The position numbers and the translations under genes were made by a program. A DNA stretch of 5,446 nt from Pseudomonadota bacterium (GTDB lineage: Bacteria; Myxococcota; Bradymonadia; UBA4248), in NCBI GenBank assembly GCA_017629415.1, contig JAGBXG010000154.1:1-5446 (forward strand), read 5' to 3'. The notes under the pieces are model-generated. The model was not told where the DNA came from. It did not search any database and was given only the letters and a program-made list of their open reading frames with translations. Positions 1 through 5,446 of this stretch are shown one piece after another (within the stretch, counting starts at the first letter, position 1; every line of letters starts with the position of its first letter).

Positions 1-165
1 ACGGAAATACCGCCTTGTTGCATTATCTTTGTCCATTGGAGCATGGATACGCCCAGAAAGACTGGACTCTTCAAAGCTGCTATTTACCGTCCAAATGCTG
101 TCACATCCGGCCAAAGCCAGACTCAAAACAGCAGACAGAAGATATGTTTTAGGAACAATATTCAT
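1..165 (-). CDS. Putative lipoprotein, N-terminal 55 residues (runs off window)
   Basis: The first 55 codons of a gene reading out of the window. The product begins with a type II signal peptide: a short N-region with one lysine (K6), a hydrophobic stretch at about residues 8-19, and a lipobox L-A-G-C with the lipid-accepting cysteine at residue 21. In this family the signal is removed by lipoprotein signal peptidase and the protein is anchored by Cys21. The residue after the cysteine is Asp, which in enterobacteria favours inner-membrane retention; whether that rule holds here is unknown. The mature part is polar (Ser, Asp, Glu, Arg) and not recognisable. The ATG at 165 lacks a close ribosome binding site. 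An in-frame TTG at 192 has AAGGAA at 208-203, about 10 bases upstream, so the true N-terminus could be nine residues longer. It is separated from the upstream gene by a likely terminator and a hairpin cluster, so it is probably transcribed separately. Confidence 0.75.
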   Translation of the reverse strand, partial: MNIVPKTYLLSAVLSLALAGCDSIWTVNSSFEESSLSGRIHAPMDKDNATRRYFR

Positions 166-224
166 GAGACAAATATCAGTGCGGTTTTCCAAAGAAGCTC
201 AGTTCCTTCGACGTGATTTGGCGT

Positions 225-257
225 GGGCTCCAACGGGCGTTGCGGGCGGAGCCCGCA
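225..257. repeat. Overlapping GC-rich inverted repeats
   Basis: Three inverted repeats overlap here: GGGCTC (225-230) with GAGCCC (249-254), CAACG (231-235) with CGTTG (238-242), and a perfect 7-base stem TGCGGGC-GGA-GCCCGCA (241-257). They cannot all form at once. No T-run follows on either strand, so they do not look like intrinsic terminators. They belong to the GC-rich hairpin cluster that fills the spacer between the kinase-like gene and the lipoprotein gene. Confidence 0.6.
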
Positions 258-283
258 GAAGGGGTAGGCGCGTATTGTGCGCA

Positions 284-335
284 GGCTATGCCGCTTTTGT
301 GCCGTCCTTCGGCCGTCTCTGCAGCGGCATACGCC
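284..335 (+). repeat. Bulged extragenic hairpin, copy 1 (GC-TAT...ATA-C-GC family)
   Basis: The left arm GGCTATGCCGC (284-294) pairs with GCGGCATA (324-331) plus GCC (333-335), leaving C332 as a single-base bulge. The 29-base loop contains a smaller hairpin, GCCG-TCCTT-CGGC (301-313). The bulge position and the TAT/ATA pair are the same as in the three other copies in this window. Confidence 0.65.
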
Positions 336-346
336 TTGCGAGCGCC

Positions 347-373
347 GGCTATGCCGTCAAGCCGGCATACGCC
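347..373 (+). repeat. Bulged extragenic hairpin, copy 2
   Basis: GGC (347-349) and TATGCCG (350-356) pair with CGGCATA (363-369) and GCC (371-373), with a six-base loop and C370 bulged. The stem is nearly the same as copy 1, so these two may be a local duplication; the copies near position 5100 have different stem bases. Confidence 0.7.
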
Positions 374-387
374 GCGCCAATAGCGCC

Positions 388-408
388 GCAGGGGGCGTTG
401 CCCCCTGC
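388..408. repeat. Perfect GC-rich hairpin next to an A/T run
   Basis: GCAGGGGGC (388-396), loop GTT, GCCCCCTGC (400-408): a perfect nine-base stem. On the minus strand the T-run (415-410) comes before the stem and no T-run follows it; on the plus strand the stem is followed by As. It is therefore not a canonical intrinsic terminator in either direction. It lies immediately after the likely operon terminator and could protect an RNA 3' end or act as an extragenic repeat. A ten-base piece of its arm and loop, TTGCCCCCTG, also occurs at 3383-3392. Confidence 0.65.
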
Positions 409-409
409 C

Positions 410-434
410 AAAAAAGAAATGATAAAATTATCAT
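410..434 (-). terminator. Likely intrinsic terminator of the rng-kinase operon (AT-rich stem)
   Basis: Read on the minus strand, ATGATA-ATTT-TATCAT (434-419) forms a six-base stem and is followed directly by TTC and then six Ts (415-410). The hairpin starts within the stop codon of the kinase-like gene. The stem is AT-rich and weak, but the order of stem then U-tract is correct for a minus-strand intrinsic terminator. The strong GC hairpin just beyond it might help stall polymerase or block exonucleases. Confidence 0.5.
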
Positions 435-3367
435 CATAAAGACAGGACTTTTTCAGTCCCATATTTCAGGCAAAGGTCATCCACGCGTTTAAGCACGGCT
501 TCACGTTGTTTCCAGAATTGCTCGAATCGTTTGGTTTCCTGCTCGGAGGCACCCGGGAAAAGCAGCTCAAATGTTTTGGTCTTATCGAGATTGCGCAGTG
601 TCTGAATGAAGCGCGGATTGAAACGTTCCACCATCATGAACCGTTCGTAAACTTTATCATTACTGTAAGTTGGGAAAGAAGCACCGTTATCGATAGATAT
701 GATGCGGCCATCCTTGAACTGACAGTTCACGCCCCACCATTCCGGCACCCCGGAAAACCGATCCCAGTTTCCGATGAGGAAATCGAAGGTGAGAACTTCG
801 GAAACCTGCGCGACCAGCTGTTTTGTCGTCAAGCCGGGCGATTGTTTTAAAAGTTCCGGGTATAGAATTTGCGTATTGCCTCGGCGTTTCAGCGCTGAAA
901 GTGCTTCTTCGAGGGGTTCAAATTCTTCAATAAAATTGTCCATCGACAGCCATGGCCGCCACATTGAAATCAATTCAATGGGAAAACGCGTGAAATCCGG
1001 CACCCAGTCTTTAAGCGTCCCATAGAAAAAGCGGCTGTTTTCTTCTTTTGTCGAAATCATATCCGCGAGATTCGGACGATATTTATCCCGTTTTTGGGCA
1101 GGTGCACGATTATAAAGTTTATGGAATAAATTGTATTCAATCCGTACCGGACGATTCCATGGAACATCAAAATCACAACTCAAAAGCTCGCAAAGCCGCC
1201 AAGCAGCGATTTCTGAACGATAATTGGACTGCAAACGTGTCTGATATGGCTTGAATGCCCCAATCGGCTTATCATCCTTCAACATTTTAAAGGTGACAGT
1301 TGAACCGCCACCCAGCGGCGAAACCATGTCACACATCGTTTCATCAAGCGTCACAGGCGGGCCGATAAAATGCGGATCTTTCGAGAATGATTGATAGTAC
1401 AAGTCTTTAATCGCGGCCTGTGCCTGAACTTCCGTCGGCGATTCAAGCACGATTTTTTGGGCATTTTTAAACTGTCCTGCCGCAATATAATCCTCAATCA
1501 ACCGCTTACGATGTGCCGGATTTTCAGCGAACATTTCATAAGCAAGTTCGAGATATGGCAGACGGCTTTCAGGGCTTGCCTGATGATTGATGCGCGTTTC
1601 TAGCCATGGTTCCATCCAGTTTTCAAACTCTGCAGCCTGATGCACGGTTAAAACAGCACCGACAATGGCAGAACCTATTTCTTCTTGTGTCGGCGGTGCT
1701 TTCATAGGCTCGACATTTCCCTGAAGCACAGGATCTGCTTTCTGCAAAAAGGGCAATTTTTCGTTCAATCCTGTCAAATGGAGGATTGCAACACCGCCGC
1801 CGATCAAAATAACGACAACGACTACCCAAATCAGCACAGTACTGGCACGGCTTTCCGTTTCGGTCACCATCATGGTCGGCGTATGCAAAGACTCCTGAAC
1901 TGGTGAACGATGACGATTTTTCATGGCCGCATTATCGACAGGCTGAGCATTCAGAATTTCTGCAAATTCCGGATGATCATGGATAGAAATCGGAATGGTC
2001 ATGCGGTCATCTAAATCTTTTTCTTCGGCATGAAGAGTCGGCACAACATCGGGCTGACGCAAAGGAATCGTCAGATTATCTCCATCCCCTGAATTCTTTA
2101 TCTTTTGAGCTTTTGCCTCTTTGGCAGCCTTTGCTCGCATGACCATTTGGCGCACTTCTTCCACGCCCTCCGGCTCCTGCTCACAAGTCCGATCCTCAAA
2201 GTCATCGTCATCATCTCCATCACCGATAATTTCCGGATACGATGTCAACTTAGATTCCGGCAAAATGGCACTGAGTTCCTGAATATCGAGGATATTATTC
2301 GACACTTCGGCATGTGCACCAAGATGTTCAAATATCCCCTGCTCTTTCAAACGATCCATTGCGCTGACGGGTTCTGCAGGCTGCGGACGCTGAAGTTTTA
2401 CAGATCCCTGACGAATCACTCTTGAAGTCGGTTTGGTATTTAAATTTTGGGCTTCCAATGCTTCACGCACGCGTTCAGCCACACTCCCGAGATCCGTTGT
2501 CGCCGCAGTTTCTAAGAAAATCTCATTGGCTTCGCGTCCAAAATCATGCGTCTGTACACGTTCCATCCGTTCCATCTCGGATTGAAGCTGATTCATCGGA
2601 TTGTTTTCCGGCAATTGTTCAGCCGCTTGTGCCTCTGTTCGACGCATTCCCTCCGCTGAAGGCACATTGTCATTGTTTTGAACAACCTCCATGCTTCCCG
2701 ATGCCACCATCATGAACTGCTGCGATGACAAATCCTGAATTTCGCCATCATCGAGCAAATTGGATGTACTTGCAGCCACGCTATCAGACGTTTTTTTTGC
2801 CGCAGACACCCCCTCTTGCGATTCGTAAGTACGCAGAGCCGCAAATTCCAGTGTTGCTGCAGGCCGAGAAGGCCAAAAGTCCACCTCATTTTTGTCCGGA
2901 ATCACGCCCAAATCTGCAAGACTCTGACGCGTACTCGTCATGGTTGCATCATCTTCGTCGTCTTCATCATTGTCCAAACCGCCGGGCAAATCATCAGACT
3001 TCAGGCTTCGCAAAACTCCGGAATGCTTCAAAAGCTCATGTTGCTTTGTTTCTTCTCCGGCCTCCATATCTTCATCTGAAAGACTGTCCAAAGATTCAGA
3101 GCCGCTGAATTTGTCCAAAGTCATGGCATTTGAGAAACTTTCAGGAACCATTTCGGGCAATGTGCGATCATAAGTCGTGGTGGACTCTCCCACTTCCTCT
3201 TCTTCGTCATCATCCAAATGCGCATAAGCCTCGAGATCGTCCGGATCGAACTTCGACACAAGATTGCCGGATCCTAAAAAAGACAGCTTTTCCGACTCGA
3301 GACGACGCAAACCTGCTTCGATACTCGGCTGATAATCCGCTTTTGGTCTCTGCCTGTTCTCATCCAT
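434..3367 (-). CDS. Membrane-anchored Fam20C/Four-jointed-like atypical kinase
   Basis: A 977-aa protein. Residues 1-500 are mostly low-complexity and acidic, with Asp/Glu runs near 52-58, 132-140 and 385-389 and a short coiled-coil-like Lys/Ala/Arg patch near 403-424. One hydrophobic segment (about 509-533, rich in Val/Ile/Gly) spans the membrane; the basic cluster KNRHR (483-487) before it suggests N-in/C-out. Residues about 565-665 are helical and TPR-like. Residues about 688-977 resemble secretory-pathway kinases of the Fam20C/Four-jointed type: G-A-F-K706-P (ATP-binding Lys), E719-I-A-A-W-R-L (helix C Glu), D-F-L-I-G-N-W-D869-R (catalytic loop) and I-D893-N-G (metal-binding Asp). All key residues are present, so activity is plausible; the substrate is unknown. 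HipA- or PI3K-like kinases share parts of this pattern, but the FKP, EIAA and DNG context fits Fam20C best. The start is the only suitable ATG, with AAGGAG 11 bases upstream. It lies 48 bases after rng and is probably co-transcribed. Fold assignment is fairly secure; function is inferred. Confidence 0.82.
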   Translation of the reverse strand: MDENRQRPKADYQPSIEAGLRRLESEKLSFLGSGNLVSKFDPDDLEAYAHLDDDEEEEVGESTTTYDRTLPEMVPESFSNAMTLDKFSGSESLDSLSDEDMEAGEETKQHELLKHSGVLRSLKSDDLPGGLDNDEDDEDDATMTSTRQSLADLGVIPDKNEVDFWPSRPAATLEFAALRTYESQEGVSAAKKTSDSVAASTSNLLDDGEIQDLSSQQFMMVASGSMEVVQNNDNVPSAEGMRRTEAQAAEQLPENNPMNQLQSEMERMERVQTHDFGREANEIFLETAATTDLGSVAERVREALEAQNLNTKPTSRVIRQGSVKLQRPQPAEPVSAMDRLKEQGIFEHLGAHAEVSNNILDIQELSAILPESKLTSYPEIIGDGDDDDDFEDRTCEQEPEGVEEVRQMVMRAKAAKEAKAQKIKNSGDGDNLTIPLRQPDVVPTLHAEEKDLDDRMTIPISIHDHPEFAEILNAQPVDNAAMKNRHRSPVQESLHTPTMMVTETESRASTVLIWVVVVVILIGGGVAILHLTGLNEKLPFLQKADPVLQGNVEPMKAPPTQEEIGSAIVGAVLTVHQAAEFENWMEPWLETRINHQASPESRLPYLELAYEMFAENPAHRKRLIEDYIAAGQFKNAQKIVLESPTEVQAQAAIKDLYYQSFSKDPHFIGPPVTLDETMCDMVSPLGGGSTVTFKMLKDDKPIGAFKPYQTRLQSNYRSEIAAWRLCELLSCDFDVPWNRPVRIEYNLFHKLYNRAPAQKRDKYRPNLADMISTKEENSRFFYGTLKDWVPDFTRFPIELISMWRPWLSMDNFIEEFEPLEEALSALKRRGNTQILYPELLKQSPGLTTKQLVAQVSEVLTFDFLIGNWDRFSGVPEWWGVNCQFKDGRIISIDNGASFPTYSNDKVYERFMMVERFNPRFIQTLRNLDKTKTFELLFPGASEQETKRFEQFWKQREAVLKRVDDLCLKYGTEKVLSL

Positions 3368-3378
3368 GGTTCCAGAAA

Positions 3379-3384
3379 CTCCTT
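3379..3384 (-). promoter_or_regulatory. Ribosome binding site of the kinase-like gene
   Basis: AAGGAG on the minus strand lies 11 bases before the ATG at 3367, slightly further than ideal. It follows a CAGGGGGC run in the 48-base gap after rng. It supports the long acidic N-terminus as truly translated, since the next in-frame Met comes about 70 residues later. Confidence 0.6.
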
Positions 3385-3415
3385 GCCCCCTGTATTATGC
3401 GCCAATTGATGCCTG

Positions 3416-4930
3416 TTAATCTTCGACGTAGACTTCGTACTGCTCGTGATGCAGCTGCGGACTAGCATGAATTTCAATCGTGCGACGAATTTTAGATTCC
3501 AGTTCTTCAATCGCTGATCTTTCTTCATCAAACAGCATTTGGGCAACATCAGGATGAGCAATCACGGTCAACTTTTTGCCTCTTGTGACGGCGGCTTCAC
3601 GCTGAAGTTCGCGCAGAATTTCATAAGCCACACTCTGACGGCTGCGGATATATCCCTTACCTTCACAGTAAAAACACGGCTCACACAAACACTGAATCAA
3701 GCTTTCGCGAATGCGTTTGCGCGTCATTTCAACAAGACCAAATTCACTGATCTTCAAAATATTGGTTTTAGCTTTATCTTGCGCCAAGGCTTCGCCCAAT
3801 GCCGCATAAACCTTTTCACGGTTTGAAGCACGTTCCATATCGATAAAGTCGATGATCACAATGCCCCCGATATTCCGAATGCGCAGCTGATAGGCAATTT
3901 CACGTACTGCTTCAAGGTTGATTTGCAAAATCGTATCTTCCAACGAATGCTTGCCAACAAACTTGCCCGTATTCACGTCAATGGCCGTCAAAGCTTCGGC
4001 CGTATCAATGACGAGATAACCGCCGCTTCGCAGCCAAACTTTACGCGCTAAAGCCCGGGATACTTCGATTTCAATGCCATAAGCATCAAAAATCGGATCC
4101 AAACCCTGATAATATTTGATGCTGTTCACGTGATCCGGCATAAATTTTTTCACAAATTCTCGAATACGTTCATACTGTTCAGCATTATCGGTAATCACCT
4201 CATCGATGCCGTCTGTCATCAAATCTCGGACAGCTCTTAAGGGTAAATCGAGTTCTTCATAAAGCAAAGCCGGTGCTTTCTGACGTTCAAAATCGCCCAA
4301 AATATCGCGCCATAAACTCGTCAGATATTTAAAATCTTCGTCAATTTGCTGTTCGGTCGCCCCTTCTGAAGCCGTCCGTACAATAATGCCCGTGCCGGCT
4401 TGCCGTCTTTCATTGACCAAATCACGTAAACGACTTCGTTCCGCCTCACTGCTGATTCTACGGCTTACCCCGATATGATCGAACGTCGGCATGTGAACTA
4501 AAAAACGTCCAGGCAACGAAATATGGCTCGTAATACGCGCCCCTTTTGTGCCAATCGCTTCCTTCGCCACCTGAACCAAAATCTCCTGACCTTGATGCAA
4601 CCGTTCTTCAATCGGACCTACCGGTCTGTTCTGCCCGCGAGACTGCGGAATTTCAGGATCATCCACCGCATCGGCATCGACTTCCTGCATGTATGCTTCA
4701 TGCTTGTTATAGACATCATAAACATACAAAAATGCCGCTTTTTCCTGCCCGATATCGACAAATGCCGCCTGCATGCCCGGCAGTACGCGTAAAACACGCC
4801 CTTTATAAATATTGCCTGCCGTGCCGCGTTCGCAGTTTCTTTCCAAAAAAAACTCCGAAATCACCCCATTTTCAACGAGCGCTACTCGCGTTTCATGACT
4901 CGTTGTATTCAATACCAAAATATTGGCCAT
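3416..4930 (-). CDS. rng: Ribonuclease G (RNase E/G family endoribonuclease)
   Basis: A 504-aa cytoplasmic endoribonuclease that cuts single-stranded, AU-rich RNA and in relatives matures the 5' end of 16S rRNA and helps mRNA decay. The N-terminus NTTSHETRVALVENG is typical of the family. An S1 RNA-binding domain covers about residues 35-130 (GNIYKGRV...PGMQAAFVDIG). The catalytic domain carries A-I-D318-V-N320-T-G and I-I-D361-F-I-D-M, matching the Mg-binding residues of RNase E/G. The zinc-link cysteines are C419-F-Y-C422, followed by EGKG. There is no long C-terminal degradosome scaffold, so RNase G is a better name than RNase E. The ATG at 4930 is chosen because AAGGA sits seven bases upstream; a TTG at 4945 would add five residues but would overlap that site. 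The next gene starts 48 bases downstream. No recognisable promoter was found; a TAAAAT at 5011-5006 lacks a -35 partner. Confidence 0.96.
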   Translation of the reverse strand: MANILVLNTTSHETRVALVENGVISEFFLERNCERGTAGNIYKGRVLRVLPGMQAAFVDIGQEKAAFLYVYDVYNKHEAYMQEVDADAVDDPEIPQSRGQNRPVGPIEERLHQGQEILVQVAKEAIGTKGARITSHISLPGRFLVHMPTFDHIGVSRRISSEAERSRLRDLVNERRQAGTGIIVRTASEGATEQQIDEDFKYLTSLWRDILGDFERQKAPALLYEELDLPLRAVRDLMTDGIDEVITDNAEQYERIREFVKKFMPDHVNSIKYYQGLDPIFDAYGIEIEVSRALARKVWLRSGGYLVIDTAEALTAIDVNTGKFVGKHSLEDTILQINLEAVREIAYQLRIRNIGGIVIIDFIDMERASNREKVYAALGEALAQDKAKTNILKISEFGLVEMTRKRIRESLIQCLCEPCFYCEGKGYIRSRQSVAYEILRELQREAAVTRGKKLTVIAHPDVAQMLFDEERSAIEELESKIRRTIEIHASPQLHHEQYEVYVED

Positions 4931-4937
4931 CGCAAAT

Positions 4938-4942
4938 TCCTT
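4938..4942 (-). promoter_or_regulatory. Ribosome binding site that fixes the rng start
   Basis: AAGGA on the minus strand, within GAAGGAA, lies seven bases before the ATG at 4930. This near-ideal spacing decides for the ATG over the in-frame TTG at 4945, which is upstream of the site. Confidence 0.8.
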
Positions 4943-5040
4943 CAAGGTTCAAAGCCCAACAAAAAATGTCAGGCCACACCAAAAAAATCCGCCGCACATT
5001 ACGCGATTTTATCCGAATTTGCACGTATCACATGACACCG

Positions 5041-5048
5041 CCCCCCCC
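5041..5048. repeat. C8/G8 homopolymer in the rng upstream region
   Basis: Eight Cs on the plus strand (eight Gs on the minus strand), 111 bases before the rng start codon. G/C tracts of this length are prone to slipped-strand length changes. Depending on where the rng promoter lies, a change could alter promoter spacing or the 5' leader. No promoter could be placed, so an effect is speculative. Confidence 0.7.
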
Positions 5049-5073
5049 GAAAAATACACTATTTAACGATTTG

Positions 5074-5103
5074 GCCCTGCTATGGCTTCGCCATACGCCG
5101 GGC
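5074..5103 (+). repeat. Bulged extragenic hairpin, copy 3
   Basis: GC (5079-5080) plus TATGGC (5081-5086) pairs with GCCATA (5090-5095) plus GC (5097-5098), with C5096 bulged and a TTC loop. The stem extends through one T/C mismatch to GCCC (5074-5077) with GGGC (5100-5103). The stem bases differ from copies 1 and 2, but the TAT/ATA pair and bulged C are kept. Confidence 0.7.
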
Positions 5104-5112
5104 ACCAGCTCC

Positions 5113-5136
5113 GCTATCGGTCTGCGACCGATACGC
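5113..5136 (+). repeat. Bulged extragenic hairpin, copy 4
   Basis: GC (5113-5114) plus TATCGGTC (5115-5122) pairs with GACCGATA (5126-5133) plus GC (5135-5136), with C5134 bulged and a TGC loop. It begins nine bases after copy 3 ends. The inner stem CGGTC/GACCG is unlike the other copies, yet pairing and bulge are preserved. Confidence 0.7.
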
Positions 5137-5140
5137 GTCG

Positions 5141-5310
5141 CCAGTTTATGTTGTGGGACTCCGCAATGCCGCTCTCACCGACAAAGAAAAAGTGAAAATC
5201 ATTCCGACCGAAGTCCCTAAGCCCCCCAAACCGGAGACCTGTAGCGTAAAAGGAGAAGCAACGACGAATAAAACATTCCTGTTCAATGACAAAGAAGTTC
5301 ATCTTTTGAA
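5141..5310 (+). pseudogene. Possible coding remnant on the plus strand
   Basis: One plus-strand frame here reads as a plausible protein, Lys/Glu/Val-rich with a Pro-Lys stretch (KPPKPET) followed by NKTFLFNDKEVHLLNS, and its codons mostly begin with a purine. There is no ATG or convincing ribosome binding site; only GTG codons at 5153 and 5192 are available. The frame stays open to the window end, but beyond about 5310 its codons lose the coding-like pattern and the minus-strand frame takes over. It could be a decayed gene fragment, a rearrangement scar or chance. A loose resemblance to PAAR-like DUF4150 segments (an ND-K-x-V-x-L-x-N-S pattern) was noticed but is too short to rely on. Confidence 0.22.
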
Positions 5311-5446
5311 CTCCCCCCCATGGCCCATGTATCCACATTTATCACGATCATCTCGAAAGGTGCAGTGTTTCCCCTCTGGATCCGCCTTTTTGGACGTGTT
5401 GTCCAAAGTTTTCAACAGAGTGTCGAACCAGTCATTAATATGTGCG
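5299..5446 (-). CDS. Unrecognised hydrophilic protein, C-terminal 48 residues
   Basis: The minus-strand frame is open from the window edge to a TGA at 5301-5299. It encodes a charged tail (INDWFDTLLKTLDNTSKKAD, then Arg/Asp-rich sequence) with two cysteines nine residues apart (KHC...DKC) and a Gly-rich end GHGGEFKR. Codons mostly start with a purine, as expected for real coding sequence, and the strand agrees with the downstream genes. The family is not recognised. A run of seven Gs (5319-5313) in the last codons could slip and change the C-terminus. It is separated from rng by 368 bases, so a shared operon is not evident. Confidence 0.5.
   Translation of the reverse strand, partial: AHINDWFDTLLKTLDNTSKKADPEGKHCTFRDDRDKCGYMGHGGEFKR

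Larger units (their letters stand above)
4931..5298. other. Spacer upstream of rng: hairpins, homopolymers, no clear gene
   Basis: This is the 5' region of rng. From rng outward it holds two T-runs on the minus strand (4966-4961 and 4987-4981), an isolated -10-like TAAAAT (5011-5006), a G8 tract (5048-5041), and two bulged hairpins (5074-5103 and 5113-5136). The part from about 5141 to 5298 has codon-like structure on the plus strand and is described separately. No confident promoter, riboswitch or terminator was found. Confidence 0.6.

Noticed and set aside
284..373. CRISPR-like repeat array
   Set aside because: The repeats are imperfect hairpins of differing length and sequence without regular spacers.
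29..439. 136-aa plus-strand open frame over the lipoprotein gene and hairpin spacer
   Set aside because: It is antisense to a clear lipoprotein signal peptide and then crosses repeated hairpins; the Ala/Arg/Gly-rich product reflects GC-rich repeats.
2105..2425. Plus-strand frames antisense to the acidic arm of the kinase-like protein
   Set aside because: Ser/His/Phe-rich products are what antisense reading of Asp/Glu-rich codons gives; no ribosome binding sites.
3274..3561. 95-aa minus-strand open frame across the rng-kinase junction
   Set aside because: It is an out-of-frame overlap of the 3' end of rng and the start of the kinase-like gene, with Lys/Cys/Arg-rich unstructured sequence.
5006..5034. 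Possible rng promoter with -10-like TAAAAT
   Set aside because: No -35-like hexamer at 16-18 bases; not supportable as a promoter.
4546..5220. 224-aa plus-strand open frame starting antisense to rng
   Set aside because: Most of it is the reverse of the strongly supported rng gene, and its Pro/His/Arg-rich product looks like a shadow translation.
5114..5338. 74-aa minus-strand open frame
   Set aside because: Phe-rich and low in acidic and lysine residues, it looks like the antisense image of the plus-strand stretch at 5141-5310; it also runs through a hairpin and has no ribosome binding site.
5320..5446. Plus-strand frame from ATG at 5320 with a hydrophobic product (MAHVSTFITIISKGAVFPLW)
   Set aside because: No ribosome binding site (preceded by seven Cs), and the opposite-strand frame has the better coding pattern.

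Overview
The window shows an ordinary bacterial chromosome, with every convincing gene read from the minus strand. Base composition is moderate in the genes and clearly GC-richer in two spacers. The organism cannot be named with certainty. An RNase E/G-type ribonuclease beside a very large acidic, single-pass membrane protein with a eukaryote-like kinase domain, plus lipoproteins with a clear lipobox, suggests a Gram-negative lineage such as a deltaproteobacterial or myxobacterial relative. That placement is inference.

Layout in transcription order (high to low coordinates). (1) 5446-5299: C-terminal end of an unrecognised hydrophilic protein. (2) 5298-4931: a spacer of about 370 bases with two bulged hairpins, an 8-base G tract (minus strand) and a stretch that looks coding on the plus strand. 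(3) 4930-3416: ribonuclease G family (rng), 504 aa, with a near-ideal ribosome binding site. (4) 3367-434: a 977-aa protein, 48 bases after rng and probably in the same operon. It has a disordered acidic N-terminal half, one membrane segment, a helical linker and a C-terminal kinase-like domain resembling Fam20C/Four-jointed secretory kinases. (5) 433-166: an AT-rich hairpin with a U-tract (likely operon terminator), then a dense cluster of GC-rich hairpins. (6) 165-1: N-terminus of a lipoprotein that runs off the window.

The two most notable items are the Fam20C-like kinase, whose predicted topology puts the catalytic domain outside the cytoplasm, and a small family of extragenic hairpins sharing the frame GC-TAT...ATA-C-GC with compensating stem changes. 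The hairpins occur twice in each spacer, always in the same orientation. RNase G handles rRNA and mRNA processing. Nothing in the sequence links it mechanistically to the kinase beyond likely co-transcription.
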